A stretch of 64,000 bases of DNA from Solibacteraceae bacterium (GCA_026984795.1 JALSRK010000016.1:1-64000); one strand, 5' to 3'. Shown: positions 29,369-39,328, numbered from the stretch's first letter. The notes: generated by a model not told the origin, from the sequence alone. A program made the numbers and translations.

Positions 29369-30778
29369 ATAGCGCTCCGTCCACTCGTCCACGCGGCGGC
29401 GCAAGCGGTCGCGAACGGTCACGTACTCCAGATTCTCGTACTCGTTCTGGAACTCGCGTGGATCCCGGCGCAGGTTGTAGAATTCGTTCGGCCCCTCGCC
29501 GTCGTTGCGCACGACCAGTTTGAATCGGTTGTCGCGGGCCATCCGCGTTTCCCGATAGTAGCCGAAGACCGTCCTCGGCCACTCTTCCTCCGGCGGCAGC
29601 GCCCGCCGGCTGAACTGGTACAGGAAGCTCCGTCCCGGCAGGTTGCGATCCGGCGGAGGGGCCGTGCGGCAAGCTTGCGCGATCGTCGGCAGCACGTCGG
29701 TGAAGGAGACCATTTCCGGCCGGGTGGACTCCACCGGAATCTCGCCGGGCCACGAAAAGATCAGCGGCGCCCGCATCACTTCGTCGAACATGTTCGGCGG
29801 GTTCGAACCGAGTCCCGCGCCCCACAGCCCGTGCCGGCCCATCGTGTGGCCTGTCACGCTGGTGAACACGACGAGCGTGTCACTCCACAGCTTGGTCTTG
29901 CGCAGGTGGTCGAGCAGTGTCTTCACCTGCGCATCGACGGCCGAGACCGCCGCGGCGAACTTCCTCATGCTCGCCACCGGGTCTTTCATGTACTCCTTGC
30001 CCCGCAAGGCGTTGGCGGCCAGGGGCTGCCAGCCGATCGATTCGAAACGGACGTCCTTGTACATGTCGTAGAACTGCTCCGGATGCCCCTCATACGGCTC
30101 ATGGGGATTCGGGTAGCTCACGATCAGCAGGAACGGGTCGGGGCCACGGTGTTCATCGAGGAACTGCACCGCCGCCTCGGTGATGATGTCCGGCAGGTAA
30201 CCGTTGCGGTTCTCCATCTTCCCTTGGCGGCTCATGGTGGGATTCCGATAGGGCATGTCGGGCGCGGCCATCGTGTAAGTGAACTCGAAGCCGTGCCCGG
30301 GCGCGGCGTCATTGCCCATGTCCCACTTGCCGGCGAAACCACACCGGAAACCTTTCGCCGCCAGCAGGTCCGAAAGCATCTTCTCCTCGGCGAACCACTG
30401 CGGCGGAGCAGCCTGGCCCTGGGGCGGGTCGCCGGCCGGATGCGGCGTCAAGAAGTCGTGAATGCCGTGCTGCATCGGCGTCCGCCCCGTCAAGAGTGTG
30501 GCTCGGCTGGCCGAGCCGGCGGGGGTCACGACAAAGGCGTTCGTGTACCGCACCCCCAAGCGGGCGAGCAGATCGATGTTCGGCGTCCGGATCTCCTGGT
30601 TGCCGTAACAACCGCACAGCCAGGCGCCGAGGTCCTCGGTCAGGATCACCAGCACGTGGGGCGGCTTCATCGCCGCAATCCGCTGCTCCTGCTTCTTATG
30701 TCTCTTCTTTTTCTTCTTCTTGGCGAACAGGGGCGCCGCCGCGCCGCCGAAGAGAAAATAGCGCCGGGATAAACGCAT
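29360..30778 (-). CDS. Sulfatase-fold protein lacking catalytic residues, Tat-type signal
   Basis: A 472-aa alkaline-phosphatase-superfamily protein. It begins with a twin-arginine-like signal ([13 protein letters not shown]), then a lysine-rich stretch (residues 19-30). The sulfatase nucleophile motif CxPxR is GSASR at 88-92, followed by the conserved ATLLTGR; Gly88 replaces the formylglycine cysteine. The first metal site DD is ED (48-49), GKWHxG is GKWDMG (151-155) and the FTSDxG site reads FTSVTGH. So several metal and catalytic residues are missing. It may be a binding or regulatory pseudo-enzyme or have a different chemistry. A TATAGA 5 nt before the ATG suggests a leaderless transcript. 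Its intact relative is at 31675-33135. Confidence 0.85.
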   Translation of the reverse strand: MRLSRRYFLFGGAAAPLFAKKKKKKRHKKQEQRIAAMKPPHVLVILTEDLGAWLCGCYGNQEIRTPNIDLLARLGVRYTNAFVVTPAGSASRATLLTGRTPMQHGIHDFLTPHPAGDPPQGQAAPPQWFAEEKMLSDLLAAKGFRCGFAGKWDMGNDAAPGHGFEFTYTMAAPDMPYRNPTMSRQGKMENRNGYLPDIITEAAVQFLDEHRGPDPFLLIVSYPNPHEPYEGHPEQFYDMYKDVRFESIGWQPLAANALRGKEYMKDPVASMRKFAAAVSAVDAQVKTLLDHLRKTKLWSDTLVVFTSVTGHTMGRHGLWGAGLGSNPPNMFDEVMRAPLIFSWPGEIPVESTRPEMVSFTDVLPTIAQACRTAPPPDRNLPGRSFLYQFSRRALPPEEEWPRTVFGYYRETRMARDNRFKLVVRNDGEGPNEFYNLRRDPREFQNEYENLEYVTVRDRLRRRVDEWTERYSK

Positions 30779-30783
30779 ATGCT

Positions 30784-30789
30784 TCTATA
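30784..30789 (-). promoter_or_regulatory. TATAGA -10-like element 5 nt before an ATG (possible leaderless promoter)
   Basis: Minus strand TATAGA, then agcat, then the ATG at 30778. Confidence 0.4.
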
Positions 30790-30801
30790 GCCTCTACGTA
30801 T

Positions 30802-31611
30802 CTAGAGTACGTCAGCGAAACCGCGCTTCAGGTGGCGGAAGAACAGCCCTCCAGCGACGAACGCCGCCACCGCGAAGCCCGCCGGTACAGCGATGGAACC
30901 CAGGTCCGGCAAACGTGACGTCAGCAAACACTCGCGATAGGCCCGCACCAGATAGCGCATCGGATTCCACGCCAGCAAAAAGCGCACCTGGCGAGGGTAC
31001 ATCTGCTCGGAGATGAAGATCGGCGTCAGCCAGAACCACAGCGTCAGCACTACCATCGTCACCTGCGCGGTGTCGCGCAGGTAGACGTTCAACCCGGCCA
31101 CGATCCACCCCAGGCCGGTGGCGAACAGGCCGAGCAAGAGCATGTAAGCAGGCAGCAGCAGGATTCCCGGGCTGACGACGCCGACGGCGACGGCTACCGC
31201 AATGATCACGATCGCCAAAGTCAGCAGGTGTGAGATCAACGTGGAGAGGTACACCGTCACCGGCAAGATCTCCGCTGGGAATATCGTCTTTTTGATGAGC
31301 GCCGCATTCTCCACCAGTGACGTCGCCGAGCGCTGAAGCGTCTCCTGAAACAGCAGCCACGGCAAGAACCCGCACAGCAGAAAGACAACGTAGTTCTGCG
31401 TCACCTCATGCCGCGGCAGCTCCACCTTGATGCAGATCTGGAACACGAACGTCCAGGAAATGAGCAGCACCAGGGGATGAATCAGACCCCACAGCCACCC
31501 GGCCGCGGAACCGACGTACCGCTGTTCGAAGTCGCGGCGCACAAGCTGATAGATGAGGGCCCGCCGCTCAACGAGATTCTGGAGAAAGTATCTGCCCGGT
31601 ATGCGCCCCAA
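30802..31611 (-). CDS. ABC-2 type polysaccharide export permease (Wzm/KpsM/TagG family)
   Basis: A 269-aa permease with six membrane helices and the family N-terminus LIYQLVRRDFEQRYVGSAAGWLWGLIHPL; LIKKTIFPAEILP and WNPMRYLVRAYRECLL are also typical. It should export an O-antigen, capsule or teichoic-like polymer or lipid-linked glycan together with an ATPase (Wzt/KpsT), but no ATPase gene is adjacent or elsewhere in the window. Start is a TTG at 31611 with TATCCT 6 nt upstream, so probably leaderless. The sulfatase-like gene follows after 23 nt. Confidence 0.88.
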   Translation of the reverse strand: MGRIPGRYFLQNLVERRALIYQLVRRDFEQRYVGSAAGWLWGLIHPLVLLISWTFVFQICIKVELPRHEVTQNYVVFLLCGFLPWLLFQETLQRSATSLVENAALIKKTIFPAEILPVTVYLSTLISHLLTLAIVIIAVAVAVGVVSPGILLLPAYMLLLGLFATGLGWIVAGLNVYLRDTAQVTMVVLTLWFWLTPIFISEQMYPRQVRFLLAWNPMRYLVRAYRECLLTSRLPDLGSIAVPAGFAVAAFVAGGLFFRHLKRGFADVL

Positions 31612-31617
31612 GCGACT

Positions 31618-31623
31618 AGGATA
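31618..31623 (-). promoter_or_regulatory. TATCCT -10-like element 6 nt before a TTG (possible leaderless promoter)
   Basis: Minus strand TATCCT, then agtcgc, then the TTG at 31611. Confidence 0.35.
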
Positions 31624-31674
31624 ACGGATCGGCGCGCAGCCGGCGCTTCCGCCCCCAGGGAGTGTTCCACGAGC

Positions 31675-33135
31675 CTACCGGCCCCGCCGGGACTGCGGCT
31701 GATATCGCGCGCGGATGGCCATCAAACGGCTGACGATCTCCGGACGTTCCTGCCACAGGTTGTGCCTCTCGCCGACGTCCGTCTGGAGGTCATAGAGCTG
31801 TCCCTCAGGGCCGCCCGGGGGAGGTTGAATCCTCCGGGGCCTGCTGAACCCGCCGGAGCCAAGGTGCGTGATCAGCTTCCATCGCCCTTGCCGCACCACG
31901 GCGGCGTTCTCCTTCAAGATCAGGTGCTCATGGATGGGGCCCCCGAGGCGCCGCCCGAGCAGCACGGGCAGGAAGCTCCGGCTGTCCACCGCCGTTTCCG
32001 GCGCCTGGACTCCGACGACCTCGGCGAGGGTGGCCATGATGTCCGTGAAAGCGATCAGCTCATTACTCTCGGTTCCCGGCGCCACCCGTCCGGGCCAGCG
32101 CACGACGAAGGGCTCCCGGTGGCCGCCCTCCCAGGAGTCGGCCTTCATGCCTCGCAGCGGTCCGGCCGCACTGTGGTGGAAACGCTCGACGTCAGCCGGA
32201 TACCAGACCGGCCCGTTGTCACTCGTGAAGATGACCAGGGTCTCCGAGGCCAACCGCTCCCGGTCGAGCGTTTCGAGAATCCGTCCGACCGTATGGTCCA
32301 CTTGAACCACGAAGTCGCCGTACAAGCCGGCGTGGCTCTTGCCCCGGAAATCCTCCAACGGCAACCACGGGGTGTGCGGCGCGGTGAGAGCCACGTAAAG
32401 GAAGAAGGGACTCCGCACGCGCCGGCGGGCGAAGAGCTCAATCAGCCGAACCGCCTCTTGCTCCAGGCGGGGCAGGACGTCCCGGTGATGGAAACCCGGC
32501 GCCACCGCACCCGCCCGCCAGAAGGCGCCCTGGATCGGGCTCCAGCCGGGAGTGTTGCTCGCCTCGATCCGCTCCGTTGGCGCCTCTTCGGGGCGCCGGT
32601 CCCGGATGTAGAAATAAGGCGGGATGTCCAGTGACGCCGGGATGCCGAAGTAGTAATCGAAGCCCCGATCACACGGCCCGCCGGTCAGCGGCTTGCTGAA
32701 GTCGTAGGCCTCACCGCCGTCGAAACCCAGATGCCACTTGCCCACCATGGCCGTGGCGTAGCCCCGGGCTTTCAGCATCGTCGCCAAGGTCGCTTCTTCC
32801 GGGCGAACCACCGCTTCCCGGCGCCATTGGAGCCGGCTCCGCAGCGGGTACCTCCCGGTCAGCAGACCGTACCGGCTCGGCACGCACAGCGCCGCCGCTG
32901 CATGCGCGTCGGTGAACCGCATGCCTTCGGCGGCGAGGCGGTCCATGGCCGGCGTGGGAATCTTCGATTCGGGGTTGTTGAACGCCGGGTCTCCATAGCC
33001 CAAATCGTCCGCCAGGATGATCACGACGTTGGGGGGATGGGTTTTCTGCGCCGGCAGGCCGGCGGCCGCCAACAGCAACGCCGCGGCTGCGTGCAGGAAT
33101 GGATCTCGGATACGCCGTATCAGCATCGGATTCAT
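31675..33135 (-). CDS. Exported type I sulfatase (formylglycine-dependent)
   Basis: A 486-aa sulfatase with a signal ([19 protein letters not shown]). The active-site motif is intact, [12 protein letters not shown], whose cysteine would be converted to formylglycine. Metal and catalytic sites ADDLG, GKWHLG and FTSDNGP are all present. It should release sulfate from a sulfated glycan or similar ester in the periplasm or outside. No formylglycine-generating enzyme is encoded in the window, so it must lie elsewhere. The ATG at 33135 is preferred; 33126 is an alternative. Located 145 nt downstream of rpoD. Confidence 0.88.
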   Translation of the reverse strand: MNPMLIRRIRDPFLHAAAALLLAAAGLPAQKTHPPNVVIILADDLGYGDPAFNNPESKIPTPAMDRLAAEGMRFTDAHAAAALCVPSRYGLLTGRYPLRSRLQWRREAVVRPEEATLATMLKARGYATAMVGKWHLGFDGGEAYDFSKPLTGGPCDRGFDYYFGIPASLDIPPYFYIRDRRPEEAPTERIEASNTPGWSPIQGAFWRAGAVAPGFHHRDVLPRLEQEAVRLIELFARRRVRSPFFLYVALTAPHTPWLPLEDFRGKSHAGLYGDFVVQVDHTVGRILETLDRERLASETLVIFTSDNGPVWYPADVERFHHSAAGPLRGMKADSWEGGHREPFVVRWPGRVAPGTESNELIAFTDIMATLAEVVGVQAPETAVDSRSFLPVLLGRRLGGPIHEHLILKENAAVVRQGRWKLITHLGSGGFSRPRRIQPPPGGPEGQLYDLQTDVGERHNLWQERPEIVSRLMAIRARYQPQSRRGR

Positions 33136-33280
33136 TCTCTGACAATTGCGCCGCCGAAGGGAAACAGAAGGGACCATTTCCGGCGCGGGCGCCCGCCCGC
33201 GAAACGCCGGCGGCAAACAGACGCAATCCGCCCGGCGCCTCGATTCGAAGGGAACCGAACGGGTCGCGCGGCCGGATGCC

Positions 33281-34996
33281 TCAGTCCCGGCGGCCGCCTT
33301 CCAGGAAGACCCGCAGGCGGTGGCTCCGGCTGGGATGGCGCAGCTTCCGCAACGCTTTCGCCTCGATCTGCCGGATCCGTTCCCGGGTCACGGCGAAATG
33401 CTGTCCCACCTCTTCCAGAGTGTGTTCTCCGCCGTCCTGGAGCCCGAAGCGCATCTTGATGATCTTTTCTTCGCGAGGGCTGAGAGTCTTGAGAACCTCG
33501 GCCGTCTGCTCCCGCAGGTTCATCTTGATCACCGCCTCCGACGGCGACACCGTCTGCTTGTCCACGATGAAATCGCCGAGGTGGGATTCCTCCTCTTCGC
33601 CCACCGGCGTCTCCAGGGAGATCGGCTCCTGGGCTACCCGCAGCACCTTGCGCACCTTGGCCGGCGTCATCTCCAAACGCCGCGCCAACTCCTCCACCGT
33701 GGGATCGCGCCCCAGCTCCTGCTGCATCTGGCGCTGGGTCCTGACGAGCTTGTTGATCGTTTCGATCATGTGGACCGGGATCCGGATGGTGCGCGCCTGG
33801 TCCGCTACCGCCCGGGTGATCGCCTGCCGGACCCACCAGGTAGCGTAGGTCGAGAACTTGTAACCGCGGCGGTAGTCGAACTTGTCCACCGCTTTCATCA
33901 GTCCGATGTTGCCTTCCTGGATCAAATCCAGGAACTGGAGCCCGCGGTTCGTGTACCGCTTGGCGATGGAGACCACCAGCCGCAGGTTGGCCTCGATCAA
34001 CTGCTTCTTCGCCTCCACCGCCTCGCGTTCCCCGCGCTCGACGACGCGCAGCGTGTGGCGCAGTTCGGGCGCCGTGGCGCCGTACTCGTTCTCGAGCTGC
34101 TGCAGCCGCTGACTGAACTCGCGCAACTGCCGCCGGAGGTCGCGCATCTCGTTCCGCGACAGCCCATCGGGAACCTCGAGCTTGCGTTGGGCCTGGGCGA
34201 TCTCGCTTTCCACAAGACGGAGCTGCTCGACCGCCTCCCGGAGCTCACGGACGAGCTTCGTCCGGAACTCGTGGTCCAGGTCGAGGCTCCGGACCAGCTT
34301 GGAAATCCGCACCGTAGTCCGCGCCAGGTTCATCCGCAGTGTCCGGTGCTGTTTGGGCTTCAAGCCCGGGGAAACCGCCAGCAGCCTCTGCCGGTAGCCG
34401 TTCGCCTTCCGGAAGAGCCGCTCAACCTCCTGCAAGGTCTTCAGGAACTCTTTCTTCCGCTTCTCGACCTCGTCGTTGGAAGGAAGCGGTTCGGCCATGT
34501 TGACGATCTCCCGAATCGACGCCGTCCCTTGCTGAACGTCCCTCTTGAGTTCGAGCAGTTTCTTGATCACCAGGGGGCACCGCGACAGCGCTTTGTACAC
34601 GGTCTGCCGGCCGCGCTCCATGCGCTTGGCGATCTCGATCTCGCCTTCACGGGTCAGCAAGGGCACCGTGCCCATCTCGCGGAGATACATGCGGACGGGA
34701 TCGTTGGTCTTGTCACCCGCCAGGTCGGCCGAGTAGTCCAGCTCAGCACTCTCGTCCGGCTCCTCTTCGCGCCTGACCGGGACCTTTCCGGCATCATCGA
34801 TCACCTCGATGCCGGCGCGGTCGAGGTCCGCCAGCAGCTCGTCGAGCTCCTGCCCGTCTACGACGTCGTCCGGGAGAAACTCGTTCACCTCGTCGTAAGA
34901 GATGTACCCTTTTTCCCGGCCAGCGTCGATGAGCTGCTGGAAGCGGCTGGATTTGTCGTCACTCGCCACCGATTCCCCAGAAGAGACCGCCTTCAC
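33281..34996 (-). CDS. rpoD: RNA polymerase primary sigma factor (sigma70)
   Basis: A 571-aa group 1 sigma factor. Region 1.1 is at the N-terminus ([14 protein letters not shown]), region 1.2 reads [11 protein letters not shown], a long charged helical spacer (about 150-320) follows, and regions 2-4 are standard: [41 protein letters not shown], region 3 [13 protein letters not shown], region 4 with [30 protein letters not shown]. Start GTG at 34996 with AAGGA and an upstream TACAAT. It lies 43 nt after dnaG, the partial macromolecular synthesis operon without rpsU. Confidence 0.97.
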   Translation of the reverse strand: MKAVSSGESVASDDKSSRFQQLIDAGREKGYISYDEVNEFLPDDVVDGQELDELLADLDRAGIEVIDDAGKVPVRREEEPDESAELDYSADLAGDKTNDPVRMYLREMGTVPLLTREGEIEIAKRMERGRQTVYKALSRCPLVIKKLLELKRDVQQGTASIREIVNMAEPLPSNDEVEKRKKEFLKTLQEVERLFRKANGYRQRLLAVSPGLKPKQHRTLRMNLARTTVRISKLVRSLDLDHEFRTKLVRELREAVEQLRLVESEIAQAQRKLEVPDGLSRNEMRDLRRQLREFSQRLQQLENEYGATAPELRHTLRVVERGEREAVEAKKQLIEANLRLVVSIAKRYTNRGLQFLDLIQEGNIGLMKAVDKFDYRRGYKFSTYATWWVRQAITRAVADQARTIRIPVHMIETINKLVRTQRQMQQELGRDPTVEELARRLEMTPAKVRKVLRVAQEPISLETPVGEEEESHLGDFIVDKQTVSPSEAVIKMNLREQTAEVLKTLSPREEKIIKMRFGLQDGGEHTLEEVGQHFAVTRERIRQIEAKALRKLRHPSRSHRLRVFLEGGRRD

Positions 34997-35039
34997 CAGC
35001 GGTCCTTGCCATTGTACAACACGCGGTTGCAGCCCTGTT

Positions 35040-36776
35040 TCAGCGCCGGGCGAGCCGTTCGAGCTCTTCGGTCAGCCGCCTCGCTGCCGCCAAGTCGCCG
35101 GAGCGCTCCGCATCACGGATCTGCTCTCGCAAGGCCGCCATCCGCGACTCGCGATCTTTGCGTTCGAGCTTCGGCAGGAAGGCCGCCGCCTGCTCCAGCG
35201 CCGACTCCTCGTCTTCTAGTGCATCGGCAAAAACGAGGCTTGCCAGTAGGCGCTTCTCCTCTTCGCCGAGCCGGTTCTCGATGTCCAGATACCCCCAGCC
35301 CGGCTGCTGCTGCTCCAACATCAACATCGTCCGCAACAGCGGCCACGTCCGGAACTCCCGCACGGCGTTCAGCTCCGCCAGCCGCGGCAGCACGACCTTC
35401 CGGGCCTCGGCGCTCTTCAGCAGGAGGTTCACGAACATCTTTTCCTTGGCGTCCACCTGCGTCTGCGCGGGAGTGTCGCTACGGTCCGCGGCCACGCCCA
35501 GTTTCCGGAACTCCCGGCGCACCAGCCCCGCATCCACTCGCAGCAGCGCCGCCGCTTCCTCGGCCGCGGCCGCCCGCTGTAAGCGGTCCGGAAGACGTTT
35601 CAACGCCGGCAGCACCACCTGCCGGAATCCCTCCACGCGGCCCTCCGCCGTCGAGCAATCGAAGCGCTTCCGCGCCCGCGCCACCAGCCATTCGAAACAT
35701 CCCGGCGCCTCGTCCAACCGCTCCCGGTAGGCTTCGGCGCCCCGCTGCTTCACATATTCATCCGGATCCAGACCGCCCTCGAGCTCCAAGACCCGGACGT
35801 TCACCCCCTCGGAAAGCAGCATCTCGATAGAGCGCTCCGCTGCTCCGGAACCCGCGGCGTCGGGATCGAAGTTCACCACCACTTTCCCGGCGTGCCGGCG
35901 CAGCCCCCGGATCTGTTGTTGCGTCAGCGCGGTGCCGCAACTGGCCACGACTTCTCCCACGCCGGCCTGGTAGAGGCCGATCACATCCATGTAGCCCTCG
36001 ACCAGAATGGCCCGGCCCGCCTGGCGGACTGCACGCTTCGCCCGGTGCAGGTTGTAGAGTACGTAACTCTTCCGGTAGATCGGCGTCTCCGGCGAGTTCA
36101 AATACTTCGGCTCCCCGCCCCCGCCCAGCGCCCGGCCGGCGAATGCGATCACCTTCCCGCTCTCGTTGTGGATCGGGAACATCAGACGCCCGCGGAAACG
36201 GTCGAACCAACCGCTGCCGTCGTCGCGCTCCAACACCAGCCCCGAAGCGGCCATCTGGTCCCGCGTGAATCCACGCCGCTGAAGCGCCTGCACGAGGGTT
36301 TGCCCGGACCGGTCGGCGAAGCCGAGGCCGAACTCTTCGACCGTCTCCGGCGCCACTCCCCGAGCCAGGATATACTTCCGCGCCGCCGCGCCGGCGCCCG
36401 ACTCCAACGTCTGCCGGAAGATCTGCTGCGCCAGCTCGTGCATCTCGTACACGGCCGCCCGCAAGCGAGTTTCCTCATCGCTGTAGGCGGGCTGTTTCGG
36501 CACCGGGATTCCGTGCCGCTCGGCCAGCAGCTTCACCGCCTCCCAGAACGTGAGGCCCTCGATCTCCATCACGAACTTGATGACGTCGCCGCCCTGGCCG
36601 CAGCCGAAACACTTGTAGAACTGGTGCACCGCATGAACGCCGAAACTCGGGGTCTTCTCGGTGTGAAATGGGCACAGTCCGACCCACCGCGAGCCCGCCT
36701 TTTTCAGCGTCGGCACGTACTCCCGGACCACGCTGACGATGTCTACCTGGGACTTGACCTGCTGAGCGAACTCCAT
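35040..36776 (-). CDS. dnaG: DNA primase
   Basis: A 578-aa primase that makes RNA primers at the replication fork. The N-terminal zinc-binding domain shows CPFH and CFGC (CHC2 type); the Toprim catalytic site is [16 protein letters not shown] with NFDPDAAG later; the C-terminal helicase-binding part is Gln/Glu-rich and weakly conserved as usual. Start ATG at 36776. Upstream of rpoD and probably co-transcribed. Confidence 0.97.
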   Translation of the reverse strand: MEFAQQVKSQVDIVSVVREYVPTLKKAGSRWVGLCPFHTEKTPSFGVHAVHQFYKCFGCGQGGDVIKFVMEIEGLTFWEAVKLLAERHGIPVPKQPAYSDEETRLRAAVYEMHELAQQIFRQTLESGAGAAARKYILARGVAPETVEEFGLGFADRSGQTLVQALQRRGFTRDQMAASGLVLERDDGSGWFDRFRGRLMFPIHNESGKVIAFAGRALGGGGEPKYLNSPETPIYRKSYVLYNLHRAKRAVRQAGRAILVEGYMDVIGLYQAGVGEVVASCGTALTQQQIRGLRRHAGKVVVNFDPDAAGSGAAERSIEMLLSEGVNVRVLELEGGLDPDEYVKQRGAEAYRERLDEAPGCFEWLVARARKRFDCSTAEGRVEGFRQVVLPALKRLPDRLQRAAAAEEAAALLRVDAGLVRREFRKLGVAADRSDTPAQTQVDAKEKMFVNLLLKSAEARKVVLPRLAELNAVREFRTWPLLRTMLMLEQQQPGWGYLDIENRLGEEEKRLLASLVFADALEDEESALEQAAAFLPKLERKDRESRMAALREQIRDAERSGDLAAARRLTEELERLARR

Positions 36777-36851
36777 GGCCCGGCTCTGTCCATTATGCTA
36801 CCCGGGCGCGCCCGCCCACGTAAGAGCGGCGAGACGCTGGAGCCCTCCGCC

Positions 36852-37463
36852 TTAGCGCTCCATGCGGTCTTCGATCAGCACACGGATGGTGGCGGAGACT
36901 CCTTTCACTCCACGCGTGCCGTCGATCGTCCAGATATCGGCCTTCGGATAATATGCCCGGAGCATGTCCATCTCTTCGTGGTAGCGTGCCAGCCGCTGGC
37001 TGACGATCTCTGGAGCGTCCTCGGGACCGCCCCGTTTCGCGCACCGCTCCCGCACCACCTTGTCAGGGATGTGAATCTGGATGACGATCGGGCTCGGCAA
37101 GCCGAACTCCCGCACCAGACGGCCGAGATAGTCGGCTTGGGCGCGGGTCGCCGGGTAGCCGTCCAGAACAAACCCCCGGCTGATCTCGGTTCGTTGTAAG
37201 CGTTCCCTCAGCAATTCGTCCAAGTGGGAGGACGTGCGTGGCAGCTTGTCGCCCGCGGCGCCGGCGTCGGCCGCCACTAGCTCTTCCACCGAGATCACCG
37301 GCAGGCCGTATTTCCTTTTTAAATACTCCGCCTGGGTCGATTTGCCGCTTGCCGGCGGCCCAACCAGGACCACCACCAGCGGCTCCGGCAGCACGTCCCC
37401 GGCCATCAAGCCGGTCGCAGCCACGGCTAACCACCCAGCCAGCAACCAGCGCCTCGATTTCAT
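36852..37463 (-). CDS. Exported adenylate-kinase-like P-loop protein
   Basis: A 203-aa nucleoside-monophosphate-kinase fold protein with the P-loop GPPASGKST at 35-43, RGFVLDGYP in the position of the adenylate kinase GFxLDGFPR motif, and a shortened lid. Before the P-loop is a clear signal peptide (SRRWLLAGWLAVAATGLMAG), supported by a GGGAGG ribosome site 8 nt before the ATG, so the protein is probably exported. The AMP-site arginine after DGFP is alanine here (DGYPATRAQ), and the STGDxLR block is ISVEELV. Function is uncertain; adenylate kinase activity may be lost. Confidence 0.7.
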   Translation of the reverse strand: MKSRRWLLAGWLAVAATGLMAGDVLPEPLVVVLVGPPASGKSTQAEYLKRKYGLPVISVEELVAADAGAAGDKLPRTSSHLDELLRERLQRTEISRGFVLDGYPATRAQADYLGRLVREFGLPSPIVIQIHIPDKVVRERCAKRGGPEDAPEIVSQRLARYHEEMDMLRAYYPKADIWTIDGTRGVKGVSATIRVLIEDRMER

Positions 37464-37480
37464 CCGATTTCCCTCCCTCG

Positions 37481-37498
37481 GCTACCCCTTAGGGTAGC
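37481..37498. repeat. 18-bp hairpin just upstream of the adenylate-kinase-like gene
   Basis: Arms gctaccc and gggtagc enclose a 4-nt loop (ctta). It lies in the 5' untranslated region or promoter of the gene starting at 37463. No U-run follows on either strand, so it is not an intrinsic terminator; an operator or mRNA hairpin is possible. Confidence 0.4.
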
Positions 37499-37648
37499 AA
37501 GTCCCGGCGGCGCCCACCTGAAGCCTGCCGCCGCCCAGCCACGGAGCGAACCCATTAGTACTTTGGTTTGAGTACCGCACCGGGCCGTAAGGGGTTCTCC
37601 TGCGAACAGTTCAGGTCTAGACTGGAATCGAGGAGGTAAGGCGTAAGG

Positions 37649-37948
37649 ATGAGGCCCGCTCGGGATATGCGCCGGTCGCGCCGGGTACCCATGGAAGGCC
37701 GGATTGCGCTGGCCTGGAGCGACGACCGCGGCAGGCTGTGGGAGACCCGCGGGCGCCTGCGGGACGTGTCAGGGCAGGGCGTCGGCGCCGAGGTCCGCGA
37801 CCCGGTCCCGAAGGGCGCCTTGGTTTCGGTCAGCGTGCGGCCGGCCGGCTGGCGGCGCAGCGGCATCGTTCGTCACTGCAGCCGGGCCGGCAACCGTTAC
37901 CTTCTCGGCATCGAGGGCTGCGATATTACGTGGTGCCGTTACGGCTGA
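37649..37948 (+). CDS. PilZ domain protein (predicted cyclic-di-GMP receptor)
   Basis: A 99-aa single-domain protein. The RRSRR stretch (RxxxR-like) near residue 10 and DVSGQGVGAEV (the D/NxSxxG motif) about 30 residues later are the two parts of the PilZ cyclic-di-GMP site. A strong GAGGAGGT lies upstream of the ATG. It stands alone between divergent genes, so its target is unknown. Confidence 0.75.
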   Translation: MRPARDMRRSRRVPMEGRIALAWSDDRGRLWETRGRLRDVSGQGVGAEVRDPVPKGALVSVSVRPAGWRRSGIVRHCSRAGNRYLLGIEGCDITWCRYG

Positions 37949-38041
37949 CGCCCAGCCACGCCGCTGAGGCGTGCCCGCCTGGGGTGAGCCAGGTGCTCCT
38001 CGGCCTTTCGCTTTCAGCGGTGCGGATCGCCGGCGAAGTCG

Positions 38042-38536
38042 TCAGCTCCCGTCTGATTCCGGCCGTTCTTTCTTGAACATGGCGATCGCCTCGATCTCGA
38101 CAAGCAGCTCCGGCCGGCAGAGTTTTGCTTCGATCCCCGTAGATGCCGGATAGGGATCGAGCCCCTGCTCGTCATAAAAGCGCTTCCGCTCCTCGTTGAA
38201 CTCCTTGTAGTCGCGGTCGATATCCCGCAGGTAGCAAGTGGTGCGGATCACGTCCTTCCACGTCGCGCCCTCGGACTCCAACAGCTTGGTGATGTTATGA
38301 AAGGTCCGGCGGCACTGGGCGCGGAAGTCGCCCACATGGACGCTGTTGCCATGTTCGTCTACGCTCGCCGTGCCCGAGATGAACAGGATCACCAGCCCAT
38401 TGAGATCGACACGCATCCCGCGGGAGAAGGCGCTTCCGTATTCGCAAGCCTCGTTCAGCACCTCAGGAGCCCTGATCGCCCGCTTTTTCACAGTCGCACC
38501 CTGAATCTCATTGATGATTTCGTTGATTTTCAACAC
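38042..38536 (-). CDS. RidA/YjgF/YER057c family protein
   Basis: A 164-aa protein of the Rid family, whose archetype hydrolyses reactive 2-aminoacrylate and related enamines. Visible blocks: ILFISGTASVDEHGN, FRAQCRRTFHNITKLLESEGATWKDVIRTTCYLRDI and the closing LCRPELLVEIEAIAM (the Cys-Arg-Pro-Glu-Leu segment carries the substrate-carboxylate arginine). It is longer at the N-terminus than RidA itself (about 128 aa), as in subfamilies of unknown function. Start GTG at 38536 with GGAGGT 9 nt upstream. The TATAAT on the minus strand at about 38712-38707 may be its promoter. Confidence 0.85.
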   Translation of the reverse strand: MLKINEIINEIQGATVKKRAIRAPEVLNEACEYGSAFSRGMRVDLNGLVILFISGTASVDEHGNSVHVGDFRAQCRRTFHNITKLLESEGATWKDVIRTTCYLRDIDRDYKEFNEERKRFYDEQGLDPYPASTGIEAKLCRPELLVEIEAIAMFKKERPESDGS

Positions 38537-38913
38537 TAGCTCTACCTCCAGGCGCGCTCGGCCGGGACGTCAGCCCGGAACCGCGGCATTCCGCCGGTCC
38601 GTTGTACCTGGCGTGCTGCCCGGCCGCCTGGCGTGCCCCCTGAAGTACGCAACGGCGCCGAGGCCCCAATCTGAAACAGACCATGAGACCTGAGAGTCAG
38701 AATCATTATACTTTAGTTCGCAACCCCGGTGGCAAGCAATCGGCCGCGCCGGCGGGTATCGCAAGTTTCAGCCGGGTTGCCGCACGACTCGAAAACCCCC
38801 GGCTGCACGCGGACCCGCTGACCGCCCCACCGTCGCCCGCGCAGCGCTGGCGGGGCCACTTGACAACCCCGGCGGGCCGCCGATAGGCTCGTATATAGAA
38901 GGGTCTTGAGCGT
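38537..38913. other. Intergenic region between RidA gene and tRNA-Arg
   Basis: Contains a TATAAT on the minus strand at about 38707-38712 (possible RidA promoter with a long leader) and, on the plus strand, the tRNA promoter at 38860-38889. No protein gene is supported. Confidence 0.5.
38860..38889 (+). promoter_or_regulatory. Promoter of tRNA-Arg
   Basis: TTGACA (38860-38865), 18-nt spacer, TAGGCT (38884-38889). Predicted start near 38896, 18 nt before the mature tRNA. Confidence 0.65.
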
Positions 38914-38990
38914 GCGCCCGTAGCTCAGCTGGATAGAGCGTCTGGCTACGAACCAGAAGGTCGCGTGTTCGAATCGCGCCGGGCGCACCA
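38914..38990 (+). tRNA. tRNA-Arg (anticodon ACG)
   Basis: A 77-nt cloverleaf. The acceptor arms GCGCCCG and CGGGCGC pair perfectly, the D arm is GCTC-AGCTGGAT-AGAGC, the anticodon loop is ctACGaa between TCTGG and CCAGA, and the T loop is ttcgaat. The discriminator A and CCA are encoded. ACG, read as inosine, serves CGU, CGC and CGA. No second copy of its 3' end is seen downstream, so there is no sign of an integrated element. Confidence 0.97.
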
Positions 38991-39328
38991 TTCTTTATTT
39001 CTTGATCACTCGGCTCGCTTAACAGAACCGACCGCCTCCTCAGCTCGAGCCGCGGCGGCCCCGCACAGGAAGCCGTGGAACAGGCCAGTTCCCCGATCCG
39101 TTGAGCACATACCGCTCTGCCTCATCCGGCAGTTGGCCGGATCCGCTCTTCGGCGGCGCGCCACACTCCACCCCCTGCCCGGCTCCACCGGCTCGGGAAC
39201 CATCAGACTTTGCCAGCCGGATGTCCGTTTACTTCTCCACATTCGTTGGCTATACTTGACTATGACCGTTCGCGGTCGTGAGAGGGGGACGCAGTTCAGG
39301 GCCATGAGCAACGGCAGTGGGTGCTGGT
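38991..39328. other. Region between tRNA-Arg and the haem-protein operon
   Basis: Holds no full gene. It contains the operon promoter (39228-39256), a small GNRA-free hairpin with a TTCG loop (39264-39277) at the predicted transcript start, and a short open frame that overlaps the first gene. Confidence 0.55.
39228..39256 (+). promoter_or_regulatory. Sigma70-type promoter of the six-gene haem/propeller operon
   Basis: TTTACT (39228-39233), 17-nt spacer, TATACT (39251-39256). The transcript would begin near 39263, right at the hairpin with arms gaccg/cggtc (39264-39277). Confidence 0.6.

Noticed and set aside
31675-33135. Start at 33216 for the intact sulfatase
   Set aside because: The added N-terminal residues are Arg/Pro-rich and precede the signal peptide; the ATG at 33135 puts the signal at the front.
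33146-35830. 894-codon plus-strand frame opposite rpoD and dnaG
   Set aside because: Shadow of two well-conserved genes.
37481-37498. Intrinsic terminator
   Set aside because: The hairpin has no T-run on either side and lies just upstream of a gene start.
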